NCBI GenBank assembly: GCA_964522445.1
Contig: CAZFUY010000064.1
Span: 1 to 17,821, forward strand
Direction: 5' to 3'
Source: CAZFUY01 sp964522445
GTDB lineage: Bacteria; Pseudomonadota; Gammaproteobacteria; SZUA-229
Length of the DNA stretch: 17,821 bases
How positions within the stretch are numbered: the first letter of the stretch is position 1; each line of letters starts with the position of its first letter. The position numbers were made by a program, and so were the translations under genes. Shown piece after piece: positions 1-7,871 of the stretch. The notes under the pieces were generated by a model. The model made no database searches and was not told the DNA's origin. It saw only the letters and a program-made list of their open reading frames with translations.

Positions 1-1
1 G

Positions 2-232
2 GGTATAGTTAAGCATTCCAGTGGTGCAGTTAACCATCCTGTTGGCATGCTTTATCGCAACTCTTATAGTAAGGGAAACTATAGAGACATAACTAGAATA
101 TCAAAAAATATTATTTTACCCGATGGCAAGGTAAGCTGTATTTCATGCCACAAAGGTTATAGCAAAAAACACGGTGAAATGGTTGATATGAAATCAACTA
201 CAGCTCTATGTTTTGAATGCCATGATATGTAA
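2..232 (+). CDS. Multiheme c-type cytochrome, 3' end only (doubled-CXXCH type)
   Basis: The reading frame is open to the left edge of the window, so this is the C-terminal 76 residues of a larger protein whose start lies outside. It contains two CXXCH heme-attachment motifs (CISCH and CFECH, the second three residues from the C-terminus). They are preceded by an HPVG motif of the kind that often supplies a distal heme ligand in cytochrome c3/c7-like proteins. The spacing matches the paired-CXXCH family. An internal ATG at 47 is not the real start, because the frame upstream of it (with its His residues) is coding-like. It should act in the periplasm or on the cell surface in electron transfer. 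Heme number and partners cannot be judged from the fragment. The HAMP-like protein gene follows 21 nt downstream on the same strand and may be co-transcribed. Confidence 0.85.
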   Translation, partial: GIVKHSSGAVNHPVGMLYRNSYSKGNYRDITRISKNIILPDGKVSCISCHKGYSKKHGEMVDMKSTTALCFECHDM

Positions 233-253
233 TAAATTAGGTGTTTTTTACAC

Positions 254-763
254 ATGAATAAAAATAAGCGACACATACATTACATTAATCCGGCCATTCA
301 AAAACGCCTGATTATTAGCATGGTTGTTATTGAACTAATACTTATCAGCTTAACTATTTTCTGGCTTTACCATGACATAAATTATCTTATTGAAGATAAT
401 ATGTTCAGAGTACACGCACAAAATAATCTAACACCTGGTTTTTTTGCTGTGCGTCTGGCTCAGGCTGCTTTTGTTTTATTAATTATCAATATAATTATTT
501 CATCACTTGCTGTCTGGTACTGGAAAAATTATATAATAAACATTATTACACCACTTGAAGAAATAGCAGCTTTAATACAAAAACTGGATTTCACAAAAAG
601 ACCTGACATTTCAGAACCTCATGAAACCATACAAATAGCCTCTGAGTGGCTAAGTAAAGAAAAAAATAAATTTATTGAGATAAGGCATAATATATCAATG
701 ATTGATAAACAGGAATCAGCAACTAAAAAACTGGAAAGTTGCAGGCAACTACTTGAAAAATAG
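254..763 (+). CDS. Two-transmembrane HAMP-like membrane protein without output domain
   Basis: 169 residues. Residues 19-39 and 68-90 are hydrophobic helices flanking a short (~28-residue) periplasmic loop. After the second helix comes an ITPLEEI segment and then an LDFTKR segment, which resemble the first amphipathic helix and connector of a HAMP domain. The remaining ~50 residues are a charged, probably coiled-coil tail. No kinase, GGDEF, chemoreceptor-signalling or heme motif is visible, so it looks like a stand-alone membrane adaptor or a stripped-down sensor. It lies 21 nt after the cytochrome fragment on the same strand, suggesting co-expression, and it converges with the diguanylate cyclase gene. 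No strong Shine-Dalgarno is visible before the ATG. Its function is unknown. The HAMP assignment is from pattern only and is moderately uncertain. Confidence 0.65.
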   Translation: MNKNKRHIHYINPAIQKRLIISMVVIELILISLTIFWLYHDINYLIEDNMFRVHAQNNLTPGFFAVRLAQAAFVLLIINIIISSLAVWYWKNYIINIITPLEEIAALIQKLDFTKRPDISEPHETIQIASEWLSKEKNKFIEIRHNISMIDKQESATKKLESCRQLLEK

Positions 764-786
764 ACGCTGTTAACCAGCCTCTCTAA

Positions 787-1932
787 TTATAACTTTGTTT
801 CTTTAATATTATTCCTATTATTAATTTTTACACAGTTTCTACCAGAATCTTTAGCTTCGTATAAGGCAACATCTGCACGCAACAGCAAACTATCTATAGT
901 ATCCCCTTGTGTAAAATGGGCAACACCAAAACTACAGGTTACATTTCCAACCGTATCAAACTGATAGTTTTCTACTAATTCTCGAAGTTTTTCAGCAAAC
1001 ACCAAAACTTTCTGAAGATCTTTTTCCTGGCTAATAATTAAAAACTCCTCACCACCCCATCGCCCTACCAAATCAGATTTCCGAACATTAGAAGAAAACA
1101 GCTCTGAAATAGTTTGTAAAATATAATCTCCAACCTGATGACCATAAGTATCATTAACTTTTTTAAAATAATCGACATCGATAATAATTAAGCTAAATGA
1201 ATGATTATAGCGCCTGGCCTGATCCACCTCAGAAGTTAATATATTATCTATTTTCCGCCTGTTATAGAGTTTCGTTAACTGGTCTGTTACAGACAACTTT
1301 TCCAGTTCTTTTGTGCGTTTTTCTACCAGCCTGTATAACTCTGAATTTTTTCGTGATGATATCCTGATTGCTGGAATAACAATTATTATTGCCTCAAGAA
1401 CCAGAGTGAATAACGTTCCAATTAATATAAAAAGTTCACGCTCCATGAGTGCTTTTGTTTTCTCATTACTCTCATGCTCAAAAACATAAACTGTATTATT
1501 TATTTGTGGCAATAGCTCAAATGACGAACTCTCAATTTCTTTAAGAGTTTTACTATCCATATTTTTTATAAAACTGGAAAGCAGCTCTAAATAGTGTTCT
1601 ATTTTCTTGTTAAGATTAACAGGCGGATGATAATAAATAGCGGAAATTTGTTCTGATGTCATGTGTGTAGTAACAATCTCATAGTGATCCTGCTTCATGA
1701 GATTATATAATTCAATTAAGTGACTTTTTAATTCCTCATCTTTTGTTTCATAGTAGCGCTTTGCAATAAGCGTCGTTTTCTGAGAAAGCATCCTCTGCTT
1801 GCCACTTATATTGATGATGTGCGCATATGTTTTCTGGCTTTGAATGATTTCTGTCGTTGTTAGATATGCATAAATTACCCACACGGATAAGCTAATAAAT
1901 ATAATAGTATAAATATATTTAAGATTAAACAT
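787..1932 (-). CDS. Membrane diguanylate cyclase (PilJ-type sensor + GGDEF)
   Basis: Predicted to make cyclic di-GMP from two GTP at the inner membrane. Counting from a GTG one codon upstream, TM1 spans residues 8-25, the periplasmic sensor 26-166, TM2 167-190, then a short helix and a GGDEF domain (~215-375). The sensor begins with a SGKQRMLSQK segment, the signature of the type IV pilus methyl-accepting N-terminal (PilJ-type) domain. The cyclase has the metal-binding DVDYFKKVND segment and an intact GGEEF active site (294-298). RKSD lies exactly five residues before GGEEF, so the RxxD product-inhibition site is present and the enzyme should be active and feedback-controlled. No EAL domain is present. 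ATG 1932 is preferred over the adjacent GTG 1935, and neither has a well-spaced ribosome site. It follows the cytochrome cluster on the same strand after 136 nt, with its own candidate promoter. Confidence 0.9.
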   Translation of the reverse strand: MFNLKYIYTIIFISLSVWVIYAYLTTTEIIQSQKTYAHIINISGKQRMLSQKTTLIAKRYYETKDEELKSHLIELYNLMKQDHYEIVTTHMTSEQISAIYYHPPVNLNKKIEHYLELLSSFIKNMDSKTLKEIESSSFELLPQINNTVYVFEHESNEKTKALMERELFILIGTLFTLVLEAIIIVIPAIRISSRKNSELYRLVEKRTKELEKLSVTDQLTKLYNRRKIDNILTSEVDQARRYNHSFSLIIIDVDYFKKVNDTYGHQVGDYILQTISELFSSNVRKSDLVGRWGGEEFLIISQEKDLQKVLVFAEKLRELVENYQFDTVGNVTCSFGVAHFTQGDTIDSLLLRADVALYEAKDSGRNCVKINNRNNIKETKL

Positions 1933-1963
1933 CACTCTTTATATATAGCATATATTTAGTAAC

Positions 1964-1994
1964 ATTATAGCCAGCCACAGCCCCCATCCAGCAA
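1964..1994 (-). promoter_or_regulatory. Candidate sigma-70 promoter for the diguanylate cyclase gene
   Basis: On the minus strand a perfect TATAAT hexamer (1964-1969) lies about 31 nt before the start codon. A TTGCTG hexamer (1989-1994) lies 19 nt upstream of it. The spacer is longer than the optimal 17 nt, so strength is uncertain. It would let the cyclase be transcribed independently of the cytochrome operon upstream. Confidence 0.4.
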
Positions 1995-2068
1995 GATATT
2001 ATCGCCTGCATACAGACGTAAAACATCTAAATTTGTCCTGATAATAATCTTTCAATAATTTTCTGAAG

Positions 2069-3070
2069 CTACTTGTTATGACAATAATTACAGATATTCT
2101 GATCACGCAAGCGCCGTTTTGAATCCGCTCCTTTTGCAGCAGCCTTATTTTTTATAACACCTTTTTGATGGGGATTATGACATGTCCCACAAAAGATCTT
2201 TCCTGTTTCTGGTTCCATTGGAAAAACAATCTGATTTTTTTCTTCCGCCAGTTGCAATAAATTTGAAATATAAGCTGGTGGTTTAATTAAATGATTTGGC
2301 CCTGATTTTTTCTTAAAGAAACTAAACTGTCCACCAGGGTGAGGTGTCCATACATGACATCCCCAACACATGCTAACCAGATTATCTTTTGCTGCATGAA
2401 ACTCTACATCATTAATTGATTTAGCTCTGACCAGATCATCTATAGAGCCGGCATGACAAATACGACATTTATGCTTTTTTATTTTGCCCTTATCATCAAG
2501 CTGATCATGAGGATTAAGCCGCTTATACTGTTTTTTATCATGGCAGAAATAACAGGGTTGACTACGACTTTTAAATGGTCCCTGACGGAAGAACTTTGGA
2601 TTAGTCAGCTTCTGTCGACTTTTTGATGCCTCACATTGTATGGAAATATCATGACAGGTTGTACAGCTTATTTTACCCGATGATTTTTTCAGTGATTTTT
2701 TATAAGACTTGTCCATGCGTTTTAGCATGTTTCTGGAAGGTTGAATATCTATAGGGTGAATATAGCGATGATCATAATGTGCATCATGACAACTTAAACA
2801 AACATCTCTAATATTTTTTCTGCGTAAATTATTTTCAGATGCATTGCTCTGCTTTAAATGACACACACTACAGGCATTATCCTGCCAGTGAGGACTGGGT
2901 ATTTTATCTCTGCTTAAAGCGGTCTCGACTATAGCCTTTGGTATTTCATCAATATTTAGCGACCTGTTCACTTCTTTTTCGACGATTACACTTTCTTTGG
3001 CAAACACCATGCCAGAACCTACCACCATTATTAAGAATGATAGAAAAAATATTAAAAACATTTTATTCAT
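2069..3070 (-). CDS. Octaheme c-type cytochrome, secreted
   Basis: 333 residues with an N-terminal signal peptide (hydrophobic core ~4-21, cleavage probably after VFA near residue 24). Eight CXXCH motifs lie near residues 67, 91, 136, 173, 202, 235, 294 and 327: CSVCH, CLSCH, CTTCH, CYFCH, CRICH, CWGCH, CGTCH and CNYCH. The last sits at the extreme C-terminus. Many additional His residues (HPID, NPH, TPHP) could be distal ligands. The protein is rich in Lys/Arg between hemes, unlike the tetraheme and 12-heme partners, so its surface should be basic. ATG 3070 is chosen because it gives a clean signal peptide and follows a GGCGG stretch; a TTG at 3076 is an alternative. It starts 2 nt after the stop of the 12-heme gene, so the two are almost certainly co-translated. 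It is the last cytochrome in the cluster. The redox partner is inferred, not seen. Confidence 0.9.
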   Translation of the reverse strand: MNKMFLIFFLSFLIMVVGSGMVFAKESVIVEKEVNRSLNIDEIPKAIVETALSRDKIPSPHWQDNACSVCHLKQSNASENNLRRKNIRDVCLSCHDAHYDHRYIHPIDIQPSRNMLKRMDKSYKKSLKKSSGKISCTTCHDISIQCEASKSRQKLTNPKFFRQGPFKSRSQPCYFCHDKKQYKRLNPHDQLDDKGKIKKHKCRICHAGSIDDLVRAKSINDVEFHAAKDNLVSMCWGCHVWTPHPGGQFSFFKKKSGPNHLIKPPAYISNLLQLAEEKNQIVFPMEPETGKIFCGTCHNPHQKGVIKNKAAAKGADSKRRLRDQNICNYCHNK

Positions 3071-3072
3071 CG

Positions 3073-4830
3073 TCAACCGCCGGGGCCACCGGGACCACCG
3101 CCACCACCGCCACCTCCTCCACCGCCGCCATAACTTTTAGGATTATGATTCATTCCATGACAGCTAAGATAGCAACGACCAGAGAAAGTACCTGTGGTTT
3201 CATAACGTAAAATACCAGATGAGCTGGGAGACACCACAGACGTATCAAAATTAATTAATTTACTATTGTTAGTACTATTACCCTGTGTTGCACTAATACC
3301 ATGGGGATCATGACAAACGTTACACGGAGTACTCAAATTAAACATCGGCCTTCTACCTTGAATATGCAAACTATGCCGACTAAAACTCTGATTACCAAGA
3401 ATGCTATTACGGTCATGACACTTGTAGCACAGCGCATAGGTAGACGGACTCTCAGTAGTGGGATCACTGGTTAGATACTGGCGCTCCAGTATAGGCTCAT
3501 AAATAGAACCATGAGGTCCATTAGGCCCATTACCATTTGCACCAGGACCACTGTCATTATTATGACAATCCAGACAGGTAATCGTACTACTGGTGGTCAG
3601 TGGAGCAATTAGACTTGGGACATTAGAATTTTTTCCAACACCTGCAACAGGATGATATGCGGGGTTAGACGTATCAAATTCAAGGCGCACATTAGTTTGC
3701 TCTATCTGACGAGTTGTACGTGCTGCAGGCTTATTAGAACTATCACCATGACAACGATAGCAAAGCTCCTGAACCTGAGTAACCTGTGCAATTTCGCTTC
3801 CCTGCTGATCAATGCCTCGTACACCATTGAGCGGGTTTCCATTATTAGCAGCATGGGGATTATGGCAGTCTACACACTCTGCATGGCGGGCATTAACAAC
3901 AGCTGATTCTGCTGGATCATGAGTGCCCGTAGTATCGGCAATAGGATGACGAGCAAATTTATTGAATTCTGCTTCAATATTATAATTTGCTACATGACCA
4001 TTATGGCAACTCAGACAATTACTTTCTTCCACTTCATAATTAAGGATACGCTGCTGGCTGCCCGCATTATGTGGTGAGTGGCAATTTTCACAGGCATTGC
4101 CGGCTACAGTGGTCGCATTGGTATGAGGCCATGGATCAGGGCTTACACCATTCCAGGTGGCATTTGAAACGCTATGTGATGTCTCGTTCCAGAAATTTTT
4201 AACATGGCAGGTCTGACACAGTGCAGAAGCCGTATTAGCCATAACCAGAAATTTCCCATTATCATCATTATGAGGGTCATGACAACTGGTACATTGCATC
4301 TGCCCCGTACTATCCAGTTTTACAGCTCCAGTGAGTGTCGACGGGTTAACCAGCTCACCTCGTTGTGAAGCCAGGCCAGAGGTAAAAGCAAAAGAAACGG
4401 GGTGGTCATCGGATAAATCAGTTCCCAGACGAGTCACACCCGCAGGCATGGTAGTCACGCCATTAGCCATATTTATAGTAGAGCTACTGCTGAGTACACT
4501 GCCTAGTGCAATAGTTCCATCATGGCAGCTAAGACACAGCATTGAAGCACCTGTGGGCTGGCCAGGCGATGCAATTACTGTAGAACTGGAGTAAGGAGTG
4601 TATATACTGCCAGAAGAAGCTCTGTTCCATAAAGGCTGTAGCGGAGCTGCGTTGTGCGGCGTGTGACAGAAAATACAGATTTGCTGCTCATCTGTCGCCT
4701 TGATGACACCAGGCCCCGTCACAGATAAATTATGCCGGGTATCAACAATGGCAGAATACAGAACGCTGCTGTATAAAATAAGCAACAAAGGCGTGAGAAA
4801 AAATAGACCTGTTCGATAGACTGTTTTCAT
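3073..4830 (-). CDS. Dodecaheme c-type cytochrome with CX3CH site and poly-Gly C-terminus
   Basis: 585 residues with a signal peptide (core ~7-25). Eleven canonical CXXCH motifs start at residues 52, 99, 180, 205, 247, 272, 319, 357, 419, 468 and 503. A twelfth site at 553 reads CYLSCH, a CX3CH spacing. Many sites are followed by PH or DPH as in paired-CXXCH cytochromes. The first ~210 residues align clearly with the tetraheme cytochrome encoded at 9078-9761: same CxxCHTPHN, PLWN, GQPTG, CLSCHDG, DHP and CTSCHD landmarks in the same order. The C-terminus is a run of 12 glycines followed by PGGPGG. It starts 2 nt after the stop of the upstream NHL gene. Likely an outer-surface or periplasmic electron carrier working with the barrel and propellers. 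I see no lipobox, so it is probably not a lipoprotein. Confidence 0.92.
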   Translation of the reverse strand: MKTVYRTGLFFLTPLLLILYSSVLYSAIVDTRHNLSVTGPGVIKATDEQQICIFCHTPHNAAPLQPLWNRASSGSIYTPYSSSTVIASPGQPTGASMLCLSCHDGTIALGSVLSSSSTINMANGVTTMPAGVTRLGTDLSDDHPVSFAFTSGLASQRGELVNPSTLTGAVKLDSTGQMQCTSCHDPHNDDNGKFLVMANTASALCQTCHVKNFWNETSHSVSNATWNGVSPDPWPHTNATTVAGNACENCHSPHNAGSQQRILNYEVEESNCLSCHNGHVANYNIEAEFNKFARHPIADTTGTHDPAESAVVNARHAECVDCHNPHAANNGNPLNGVRGIDQQGSEIAQVTQVQELCYRCHGDSSNKPAARTTRQIEQTNVRLEFDTSNPAYHPVAGVGKNSNVPSLIAPLTTSSTITCLDCHNNDSGPGANGNGPNGPHGSIYEPILERQYLTSDPTTESPSTYALCYKCHDRNSILGNQSFSRHSLHIQGRRPMFNLSTPCNVCHDPHGISATQGNSTNNSKLINFDTSVVSPSSSGILRYETTGTFSGRCYLSCHGMNHNPKSYGGGGGGGGGGGGPGGPGG

Positions 4831-4832
4831 AG

Positions 4833-5855
4833 CTATTTCCCGATATAACGGAAGACCTGCACCCGCTGGTTATGGGAGTCTGCCACATAAATTTTCTGCT
4901 GAGGAGTAATATTTATACCCGCTGGTAACCAGAACTGACCAGGCTGCTGGCCCTGTTCACCCACTGTCATCAAAAATTGTCCACTGCGGTCAAATAATTG
5001 AATATTATTGAGCAGTGCATCCACCACATAAATATTGCCATCCTGATCTGTTGCCACACCCTTAGGTCGTGACTGCCGTCCACTGGACTGACCTGCTTCA
5101 CCAAAGCTGCTCAGATAGTTACCTTTCAGATCAAATGACTGAATACGAAAATTAAGTGCATCTGTAACAAGTATAGTGCCATTTGCCTGCCACAACAGTG
5201 TCGGGTAATTAAATTCCCCCAGCTTTACACCTCGTTTGCCAAAACGCTTTATTAGCCTGCCAGTACTATTAAATCGCAAAATCTGATGAGCACGGGTGTC
5301 TACCAGATAAAGGTCACCACTTTTTGGCTCAATAGCCAAACCAGTAGGTTGCTGCAATTTTACATTTAACCTCATGGGTACTGCATAATCTGAATCTTTA
5401 TGAATAATCAGCACCCGTGCCAGCTTCGAATCACTGATATACACATTACCCTGACCATCACTTGCCATTGCAACGGGTGAAGGTAATTCATGCCCCTCAG
5501 ATCCACGAATAAGTTTGTACCCCTGATCAATAGTATCAAAACGATGTACGCCCCGTACTCCTGGATCAGCCACATAAATAAACCGATTATCAACAGAAAT
5601 CACGGCCATGGGGCGCACCATACGCATATCATCTTCACCAAAAACAACATCACCCAGCCACTGCCAGAAACTTCGACCTATGCCAAGTTCTTCAGGGTTA
5701 GAAAAGGACTGCTCAAAGACAATTCGCGCAGTTGCTGGTGCTGGCGGCCATACAGGTTTAACTAGATGCCCCTGTTTTGTATCAAGACTGGCGCAGGAGC
5801 TAGTAAAAATACTAATAACAGCAATAAGAGCCATGTAAATAATTATCCGGGGCAT
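4833..5855 (-). CDS. NHL-repeat beta-propeller lipoprotein (second copy)
   Basis: 340 residues. The N-terminus is a lipoprotein-type signal ending in SSC (Cys21), followed by a short linker and then repeated blades of the NHL type. The clearest blade is the last, with an IYVADSHNQRVQVF segment, and others have the RPKGVA-TDQDGNIYVVD and QPTGLAIEPKSGDLYLVD patterns. About six blades are expected from the length. No catalytic residues are evident; such propellers usually act as protein-binding scaffolds. It is paralogous to the lipoprotein at 7872-8987: both begin the mature part with a P-rich segment, an RI(V/Q) strand and a FSxPxxL motif. Its ATG directly follows the TAA of the barrel gene (TAAATG), and the 12-heme cytochrome follows 2 nt after its stop, so it is tightly coupled to both. 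Likely anchored in the outer membrane, possibly holding cytochromes at the barrel. Confidence 0.88.
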   Translation of the reverse strand: MPRIIIYMALIAVISIFTSSCASLDTKQGHLVKPVWPPAPATARIVFEQSFSNPEELGIGRSFWQWLGDVVFGEDDMRMVRPMAVISVDNRFIYVADPGVRGVHRFDTIDQGYKLIRGSEGHELPSPVAMASDGQGNVYISDSKLARVLIIHKDSDYAVPMRLNVKLQQPTGLAIEPKSGDLYLVDTRAHQILRFNSTGRLIKRFGKRGVKLGEFNYPTLLWQANGTILVTDALNFRIQSFDLKGNYLSSFGEAGQSSGRQSRPKGVATDQDGNIYVVDALLNNIQLFDRSGQFLMTVGEQGQQPGQFWLPAGINITPQQKIYVADSHNQRVQVFRYIGK

Positions 5856-7841
5856 TTAAAACTTCCTTAACAGATTTAACTTGACCGCCCAACGCTCTCG
5901 TTCAACTATCCCCTGCTCTTCAGCGGAATAATGGGCATCAGCAAACAGACTAAGCTGGCGGTAGGCCCAACGTGCGCGCAGACGATGAATACTCTGCAAT
6001 CGTTCAAGCGTTCCCCCTGTATCACTTTCATAACTAAATTCATAACTTAGCTCTGTTCTCAACCAGGGGCGTGATCGAATATGCAAAATATAACCAGTTA
6101 AATCAACATCTTCCTCTGAGTTTTCATAATCAATCATCTGACGTCGTGTTGACAGGCGCAGATTCGTTAACTGGGGTAAAGGCAAATCCATATAAGCATC
6201 AATATTAGTCTGAATGAAAGGATTGATGTCTTCATCATGCGCTTGATAATAAGCTTCTCCACCAAGATTAATGCCATTGAGCAATGGTCGATCAGCACTG
6301 ATACCATAGGTCATGCTGGAAATTGAGTTCAACTGCACCGTAGGCGCACCATCCTGAAGATTCTGCTGAATATCATGGTAACGGGCATATATGTCATAAA
6401 AAGAAGAAGGCTTCCAGCTAATCTGAAAGTTATTACCAACCAGGTTGTACGCAAAACTCCCCCCTGTCTGGTAACTGTAATCTACCAACACAAGCTGGCC
6501 ATCAACTATATTGCCATCTGCCAGCCGCTGAATCTGGACTTGTGAGCCGACTTCAAGAATTCGATAATCGGAAGCGCCATACATCTGTGTACGCCCAGTA
6601 TTCCAGACCTCAATTGTAGTGGTATCAATAAACTCCCGATTAAGAACAACCTGTGTCGTGCCATTCATTTCATGTTCTTCACCATAAATGACGAACAGGT
6701 TTGTATCAGAAGCCTGGTCTTTATAGTCAAAGTTACCACTGTAGCTAAGCTTTAATATACCAATAGCAATAGGGCGATTATGACTAATCTGATAATTAGC
6801 TCCCATATTCTGATAATCAATACCAGTGGCATCATTTTTCTCACCATGGATATCCATACTGCCAGTATAGCGCTGACCCGTGTAACCAAAACCCATGGTA
6901 AAATTTTTCTGATTAATTGAAACGCCCTCTTCTTCAGAATCCATATAATTGAAACGGTAAAAAGAACGGGTTTGTTCGCTATGTTGCCAGTTTAAATATG
7001 GGTTGTAGCGCAGCTCTTCACGCCGTGGATATTCTTCCTGAGTATTATAAGAAATAATATTAGTTAGCTGAATCTGACGAGCTTTACCAAAGACATTTTT
7101 TGAATCAAAATAAGTCGATGCAGTGCTGGTAGCGCGAGTCTGTATGGCCAGATTAGGGCTACCACTACGGGAATTTCGATTATTTATCTGATGGGATAGT
7201 TGCACATGCTCACCAGCACCATAGGATCGATACAGACGTAAGTTAACATACTCAAGTGTATCATCAGTAAACTGATCGAAGCCTTCACCCTTCATTGTCT
7301 GACGGAAAGCATTAATATTTATTTGTACAGGCGATACTGGCTGCAACAAAGAAAGATCAACGCCGTATCTAATGTTCTCCTGCAAATAACGCCCTCCTAA
7401 CCCAGTGGATACCGAAGGATTCTGCTTGTCATAATACAGTGATACGGGATAGGGTTTTTTATTAAGAAAATCAAGACGAGCATTAACGCCCAACAGTGCT
7501 TCGCTATTACTATTTTCACCAGCCTGAGTTTCCAGACGACTCTGATCAAAAAGTATGCTCCCCCCCAGATCTACACTGAGTAAATTAGGGTGAAAAACAT
7601 AACTGTGGGTATCTATCTGGAACTCTTCCTGAAACGTGGGTCGGGTATCCTGCTGCCCCTTCTCTCCTGCATTATAAAATGTCTGTTCATCAAACAGGTA
7701 GCGTAAAGCCAGTTCACCATCGACACTCGTCATGTTGAAAGGCTGAACCTGGGTAGCCATTGCTTCTGTAAGAGTTAGACACAACAAGATTAAAAACCCT
7801 CGTTGTCTGGCAGTTGAAAAAAGAATATTGGTACTCCACAT
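5856..7841 (-). CDS. Large outer-membrane beta-barrel protein of the cytochrome cluster
   Basis: 661 residues with a signal peptide (hydrophobic core ~15-25, cleavage probably after AMA near 30). It then has a long series of alternating polar/apolar strands rich in Tyr, Asn and Gln, ending in a terminal Phe (LNLLRKF) as expected for insertion by the BAM complex. The length would accommodate a large barrel, on the order of 24-28 strands by analogy with porin-cytochrome conduit proteins; this count is inference. There is no CXXCH or N-terminal CXXC, so it binds no heme itself and is not an obvious MtrB. Around residues 430-465 a GSQVQIQRL-ADGNIVDG-QLVLVDYSY segment looks like a conserved insertion. 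The lipoprotein gene downstream abuts it with no gap; the one upstream is 30 nt away. No convincing Shine-Dalgarno is seen. Role inferred: pore through which cytochromes connect or are exported. Confidence 0.8.
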   Translation of the reverse strand: MWSTNILFSTARQRGFLILLCLTLTEAMATQVQPFNMTSVDGELALRYLFDEQTFYNAGEKGQQDTRPTFQEEFQIDTHSYVFHPNLLSVDLGGSILFDQSRLETQAGENSNSEALLGVNARLDFLNKKPYPVSLYYDKQNPSVSTGLGGRYLQENIRYGVDLSLLQPVSPVQININAFRQTMKGEGFDQFTDDTLEYVNLRLYRSYGAGEHVQLSHQINNRNSRSGSPNLAIQTRATSTASTYFDSKNVFGKARQIQLTNIISYNTQEEYPRREELRYNPYLNWQHSEQTRSFYRFNYMDSEEEGVSINQKNFTMGFGYTGQRYTGSMDIHGEKNDATGIDYQNMGANYQISHNRPIAIGILKLSYSGNFDYKDQASDTNLFVIYGEEHEMNGTTQVVLNREFIDTTTIEVWNTGRTQMYGASDYRILEVGSQVQIQRLADGNIVDGQLVLVDYSYQTGGSFAYNLVGNNFQISWKPSSFYDIYARYHDIQQNLQDGAPTVQLNSISSMTYGISADRPLLNGINLGGEAYYQAHDEDINPFIQTNIDAYMDLPLPQLTNLRLSTRRQMIDYENSEEDVDLTGYILHIRSRPWLRTELSYEFSYESDTGGTLERLQSIHRLRARWAYRQLSLFADAHYSAEEQGIVERERWAVKLNLLRKF

Positions 7842-7871
7842 ACTGTTTTATATACTGGTTTCCCATGGCTA

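Noticed and set aside
1936..2068. Short coding-like stretch on the - strand (reads like LRLYAGDNILLDGGCGW) between the 8-heme and cyclase genes, perhaps a gene remnant.
   Set aside because: Only about 28 codons, no start or ribosome site, and the region is explained as well by the cyclase promoter.
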